Part shown: positions 59,970 through 64,000 of the stretch, in pieces
Numbering within the stretch: the first letter of the stretch is position 1
Layout of the letters: each line of letters begins with the position of its first letter
Assembly: GCA_932294295.1 (NCBI GenBank)
Contig: OW028584.1
Coordinates: 4,356,907 to 4,420,906 of the forward strand
Length of the DNA stretch: 64,000 nucleotides
Source of the DNA: Alitta virens
Taxonomy: Eukaryota > Annelida > Polychaeta > Phyllodocida > Nereididae
Direction: 5' to 3'
Made by a program: the position numbers and the translations under genes
The notes under the pieces: model-generated
Database searches by the model: none
What the model was told of the DNA's origin: nothing
Seen by the model: the letters and a program-made list of their open reading frames with translations, nothing else

Positions 59970-60780
59970 GTTATTGTTGTCTAAATATTGATTAAAATTA
60001 TTGTTCATGATTACCTAAAACAGTACAGAAATAATTTCTGTAAATATTACCAGGGATTTTTACATTGATGTAAATTGATACACAAGTTGACAGGAGACAA
60101 TGTATACATTATAGGAGTTAAAATGGCAATAAATTTTGTATTACTTACAATGTAGTCGCATCTCGTTTTTGTAATTAGGCAGTGGCAGTGGAGGGCCAGC
60201 TAGGTCCTCTATGCCAAACAACTTCATTAGGTGGCTGAGAGAAAAAAGACAACTTTTAAAAAACTGCTATCTATTGTGTTAAAGCAAACCGGGCCAAGCT
60301 GAAAATCTTTACATGAGAATTGTGACAAACTACAGGACATTCTGACACTTACTTCTACCGACACACAGTGCCTGCAATTGGCTCAGTACATTAAGTTTAC
60401 AACTGACAACCTGTGCTGTGGTGCATGCAAACATTGCCATTGCAAGTACTAGAATCATGTTAATTACCATAATCACTATTATTAAGAATCAGCTCTTCCT
60501 TGACTTTTTTTTAATTTGCATGGCTCATTTATAGACTATCCATTAGTATCAGTCAATATAAAACCAGTGCTTGCATTTCAGAAAATCTTATTATGGCACA
60601 TTTTCTCACCTTTGTCAGTAAGCACATGGCATTCCAACAACGCTTCTCCGTGGTCTGACTGGTGTGACGTCATCAAAACGTGCGGTCTGTAACGCCACCT
60701 GGCTTAAAAGTACTGCAAACCATGAACAGCGGCGCCATCTGTGGGACTTGTCACAAAAAACGAATTTGTAACAGGGGTGA
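59970..60780. other. Intergenic sequence, no gene seen
   Basis: No recognised feature. Confidence 0.5.
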
Positions 60781-61480
60781 GTGTATAATGCGGACCACGT
60801 GGACCATGCGGACCAGCGCTAAAACATTAACAAACAAGAGTTTGTTTGTTTAGACTAATACAACACACCCCTATTTCAGCCGTATATTGAAGAATGTGGA
60901 CCATTCAGACCAAAAGAAGTTTTAGCAATCACCAGCTTAATTAAAAATTAGATAATAACAAACAAAAAATAAAGGAAAGAGTACATGAAAGAAGAATTCT
61001 GTAAACAGACCATGCAGATTTGAAAGAGTGCAGAACAAGTTTTATATTAGTAACAGAAAGTGCAGACCAGATCTGATAAAATGCAGACCAAGTCTGACAA
61101 ATTGCTGACCAGATGAGAAAGTGCAGAAACAGTTGTATGTTACTACTATATAGTGCAGACCAGGTTAAGAAATATGCAGACCAGGTATGAGAAAATGCAG
61201 ACCAAGTTTATATCAGCAATGGAAAGTGCTGACCAGATATGAAGTACAGATCCAATTTCTTCCCCATTAATATTATTAGAAATTCTAAGAAGTTTTTAAG
61301 TGCAGACCAAGTAAAAAGTTATCTGGTATTTGAATGAGCTTTATTTATATGCCTTTAATTCCTTATTGTTAATTTCATGGACATACTTTTGTATTATTTG
61401 AGAATCAGTCTTCATTACAAAAATTAATTCTATAAGTTCATCTTATATTATCACACGTACCGGTATCTGGAGTGTCAACT
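60781..61480. mobile_element. Foldback element family C, second copy
   Basis: The left end gtgtataatgcggaccacgt then ggaccatgcggaccagcgc matches the left end at 40,290 (after removing the nested insert) and, reversed, the right end at 42,040. The array at 61,010-61,320 repeats gtgcagaccag(a/g)tctgagaaa-like units. 61,330-61,410 (tatatgcctttaatt, catggacatac, gtattatttgag) is the reverse complement of 41,440-41,520. The right terminus is unclear. Confidence 0.72.
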
Positions 61481-63935
61481 CAGCTAAATCTGGGGGATCT
61501 AGCAAACTAACTCGCGCTGTGAGAAACTTTAATAAAAATCTAATAAAACCATGAAAAATATTCACAATATTTTTCTCAGCACTGCCTTCGACTTGGCATC
61601 ATATATTAAATGATTGACCACTATATCTAGCTCAATTTACTGCTAGGTTATTGATATACTGAATATTAACTTAACAGCCTAATTGCCATGCAACATTAGC
61701 TGTCAAACTCAACTCTCATTTATTTTCTCTGACCAAAATTAATGGAACCAATTCTACTGTTCCACCTCTTATTATTTCAATATACTCTTATGAAGGATGT
61801 CCTTCCCGCTGATATTCACTAGCTTGCTGACGTGCACTTCAGCTGCTATTCAGTACTTCACAATACTGACCAAAAATGAAATTATCTTTACTATTCCACT
61901 TTTTGGTTCTTTGAATATCGTAGAGGGATGTACTTCCCATTCTTATCTTCTGGCCCACTGGTTAATACTCAGTGGCCTTTCAGTATACTTCAATGCAAGG
62001 ATAACTAAGAATTGGTGTAATATTTTGGAAATATATTCTGAGAGAATTTACAACGAATAATAATATTGAATGCTTAATTCGCACACAACTCACATTAATT
62101 CACACAATGGTACAGGACTCAAGGAACTCTTTATACTTTCTAAATAATGGCTAATTAACCATCCTACTCCTGAAAGCACACAGGCTGACTGTTATTTACT
62201 CAGTACTCTCTCAGCCTTTCTCAGTAATTGTTCTTGACTTAACTATACCTTACTTCTACTTCTGTTGGATACACGCCAACATATATATATATCAAATGGA
62301 CCACACTGTCCCCACAATAATCACCACATCAATCCAACACTTGACCTATAATAACTGCTCTCAGGTCAAGTTAAATTATCCTTTTTAATCTTCTCTAAGT
62401 TTCACTATTGATAACTTACATTGGTAATCAAAGCTGCATGAATTAATGCCTCGTTAGGTAGACTGATCAGGTCACTATTCTCAGCTCATTCAATTTAACT
62501 ATTGATCACACATACACTCATTAACAATTATCAATCATTGATCATTGCTCAGATAAAGCAATAAAATATGGACATGCCTGTCCCTTTCACTTTACATACA
62601 ATTCAAACACATAAATACAATACAATTGGCCAACAATCAAATCCCTTCCCAATGGATCCCTAATGAGTTTAGTCTCAAATGTACTCGGTCTGATTTGCTT
62701 GTCAGAATTGTGTGACTCTTAGTTTCAAATCACTCTACTTCTACTACTTCTACTTTTGCAACCTGTGCAATTTTAGCTCAACTTAAGCTTGGTGTGGTTT
62801 ATTCAGTTAGCCACTCTACTACTACTACTTCTTCTACTACTGGGTATTATATCAGGTATTTGTGAAACTTCTACTACAACTTCTGCTGCTATTGAGCAAT
62901 ATTTTAACTTACTTCTTCTCCTGACTTGCTCACAACCTGACCGATAGACAGTAGCTAAGTCAACTGATCACTCTTCTGAAAACCCACGAAACCCGGATTT
63001 TCTGCCCTCCCTGCTGTTATCCATGAAACCCTAAACCTGCATCCTATGGGGCACTGGAAATGACCAATAAGGGGGGTTGCCTGGCAGGCCAAAGCTCCAG
63101 TCTGTCCAGCCACCTGTCCCTGAACCAATGGGCCGAATCTGGGGTATGTTCTATGCAAAACCAAAGAGCAGCCAGGTTGATTGACAGCTCCTGTCTTACC
63201 ATATATGGTACGCTTGAGTTGCAGGTTTTGCATATCGATCCAGGACCCTCATCATCCCCCATGTGACTTAGTGCCTGGTTATTTTATGGGCCTTACAATT
63301 GAGTAATCTGATTGATCATGAGTCACTGCATTCTGTCCATTTGTGGTCTCATATACTGCCCCATTAGCCATCTTGGATCCCCATAGTTTGCCATAAAGTT
63401 TCAATCTTCTGTAATAAAACTCCCCCTTTTTATTGTATCCCATCATTAACATTCACCCATTTTCGGGCAATTGTTCTGTGCAGGCCATTTGCTTCGTCCA
63501 GGAGAGTGCATTAACTAATTGACATTTTATTAGTCTTTGTATGTGGCCCGCATATCCCTAATGGATTTGAGATGTACTCTTTGGTCTCCAGACCAAAACT
63601 AGGTATCTTGTTTCATAACACTGAAATTCTTATTCTTTTACTTACTTAGTCTATCTTTATAATTTCAATTGATTCCATGTTGTTGTTTCCTAATTCTAAA
63701 GTTCTTTGTGAACATGTCCCTGTCGGCTTGACTTACATTCTATTATACTCTGATTACTATGACTGTGAACATGATTCTATTATACTATAAACCTGATGCT
63801 ATTGTTCATCATACCTAAGTTGTGCTTGAGTATTGTAGATGTTGTGATTGAGTATTGTGGATTCCTTCTCCCATGTCCAGCTAGCAACTACCTGGTGTTG
63901 ATGACAAATTGTTGTCCTCTCAGCTGGGCTCTATG
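61481..63935. other. Unassigned stretch with TAC/TTC-rich tracts
   Basis: Contains TAC/TTC-rich runs near 62,735-62,760 and 62,815-62,880. A GC-richer part at 62,980-63,260 has a CCAAT-type motif (aaccaatggg), and AATAAA lies near 63,412. A TATA-like run is at 62,280. An LTR-like or promoter role is possible, but no terminal repeats, primer site or coding domain was identified. Confidence 0.35.
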
Positions 63936-63998
63936 TAGGTCAAGTTGAGGTCATGTTGACATCTGCGTCAAATAGGTCAAGTTGAGGTCATGTGAAAG
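63936..63998. repeat. Direct repeat of taggtcaagttgaggtcatg
   Basis: Two copies of the 20-mer, near 63,936 and 63,972, at the window edge. The array may continue outside. Confidence 0.8.
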
Positions 63999-64000
63999 TA

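Noticed and set aside
62955..63262. Overlapping frames on both strands in a GC-richer stretch
   Set aside because: All three frames are equally open because the stretch is less AT-rich; no domain and no splice sites.

Overview
This window is eukaryotic nuclear DNA from a marine-type invertebrate animal; the species cannot be fixed from sequence alone. It is AT-rich, its genes are split by GT-AG introns, and long introns are packed with microsatellites, minisatellites, tRNA-derived SINEs and inverted-repeat DNA elements. The domains present (sushi/CCP, ankyrin, Mab-21-type nucleotidyltransferase, PHD) are animal-like. No bacterial operon, CRISPR array or rRNA gene is present. Most predicted open frames above 60 codons are chance frames in repeats or introns.

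Left part (1.7-11.2 kb, plus strand): the 3' half of a gene for a secreted or membrane protein with at least four sushi (CCP/SCR) domains, one per exon, then one transmembrane segment and a very short tail. All introns are phase 1. Upstream exons, including the signal peptide, were not found. The introns hold a 1.7-kb AT-rich 22-bp minisatellite, a SINE and a large inverted-repeat element.

Right-centre part (46.94 down to 17.86 kb, minus strand): a three-exon gene for an ankyrin-repeat protein ending in a Mab-21/cGAS-like nucleotidyltransferase. The exons join in frame (phase 2, then phase 0) to about 728 residues, and the three acidic positions expected of an active enzyme are present. This makes it a candidate cGAS-like receptor (cGLR), an innate-immune nucleic-acid or ligand sensor. 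The second intron is about 26.5 kb. It contains a broken partial copy of exon 2 (34.6-35.3 kb), and a broken partial copy of exon 3 lies just beyond the gene (13.8-14.2 kb). These are local duplicate debris of a family under gene birth and death.

The rest is mobile-element terrain: two SINE-like families; a LINE 3' fragment; a 603-bp TIR element with a 5-bp target-site duplication that carries an exon-like open frame; a 170-bp element with perfect 32-bp TIRs; a nested pair of foldback elements at 40.3-42.1 kb with a second outer-family copy at 60.8-61.4 kb; a Tc1/mariner-like terminus; and a decayed PHD-finger gene at 59.3-60.0 kb. From 61.5 kb to the end no gene is recognised.

Functionally, the two supported genes are both of types used in invertebrate innate immunity (a sushi-domain surface protein and a cGAS-like sensor). 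Nothing in the sequence shows that they act together.
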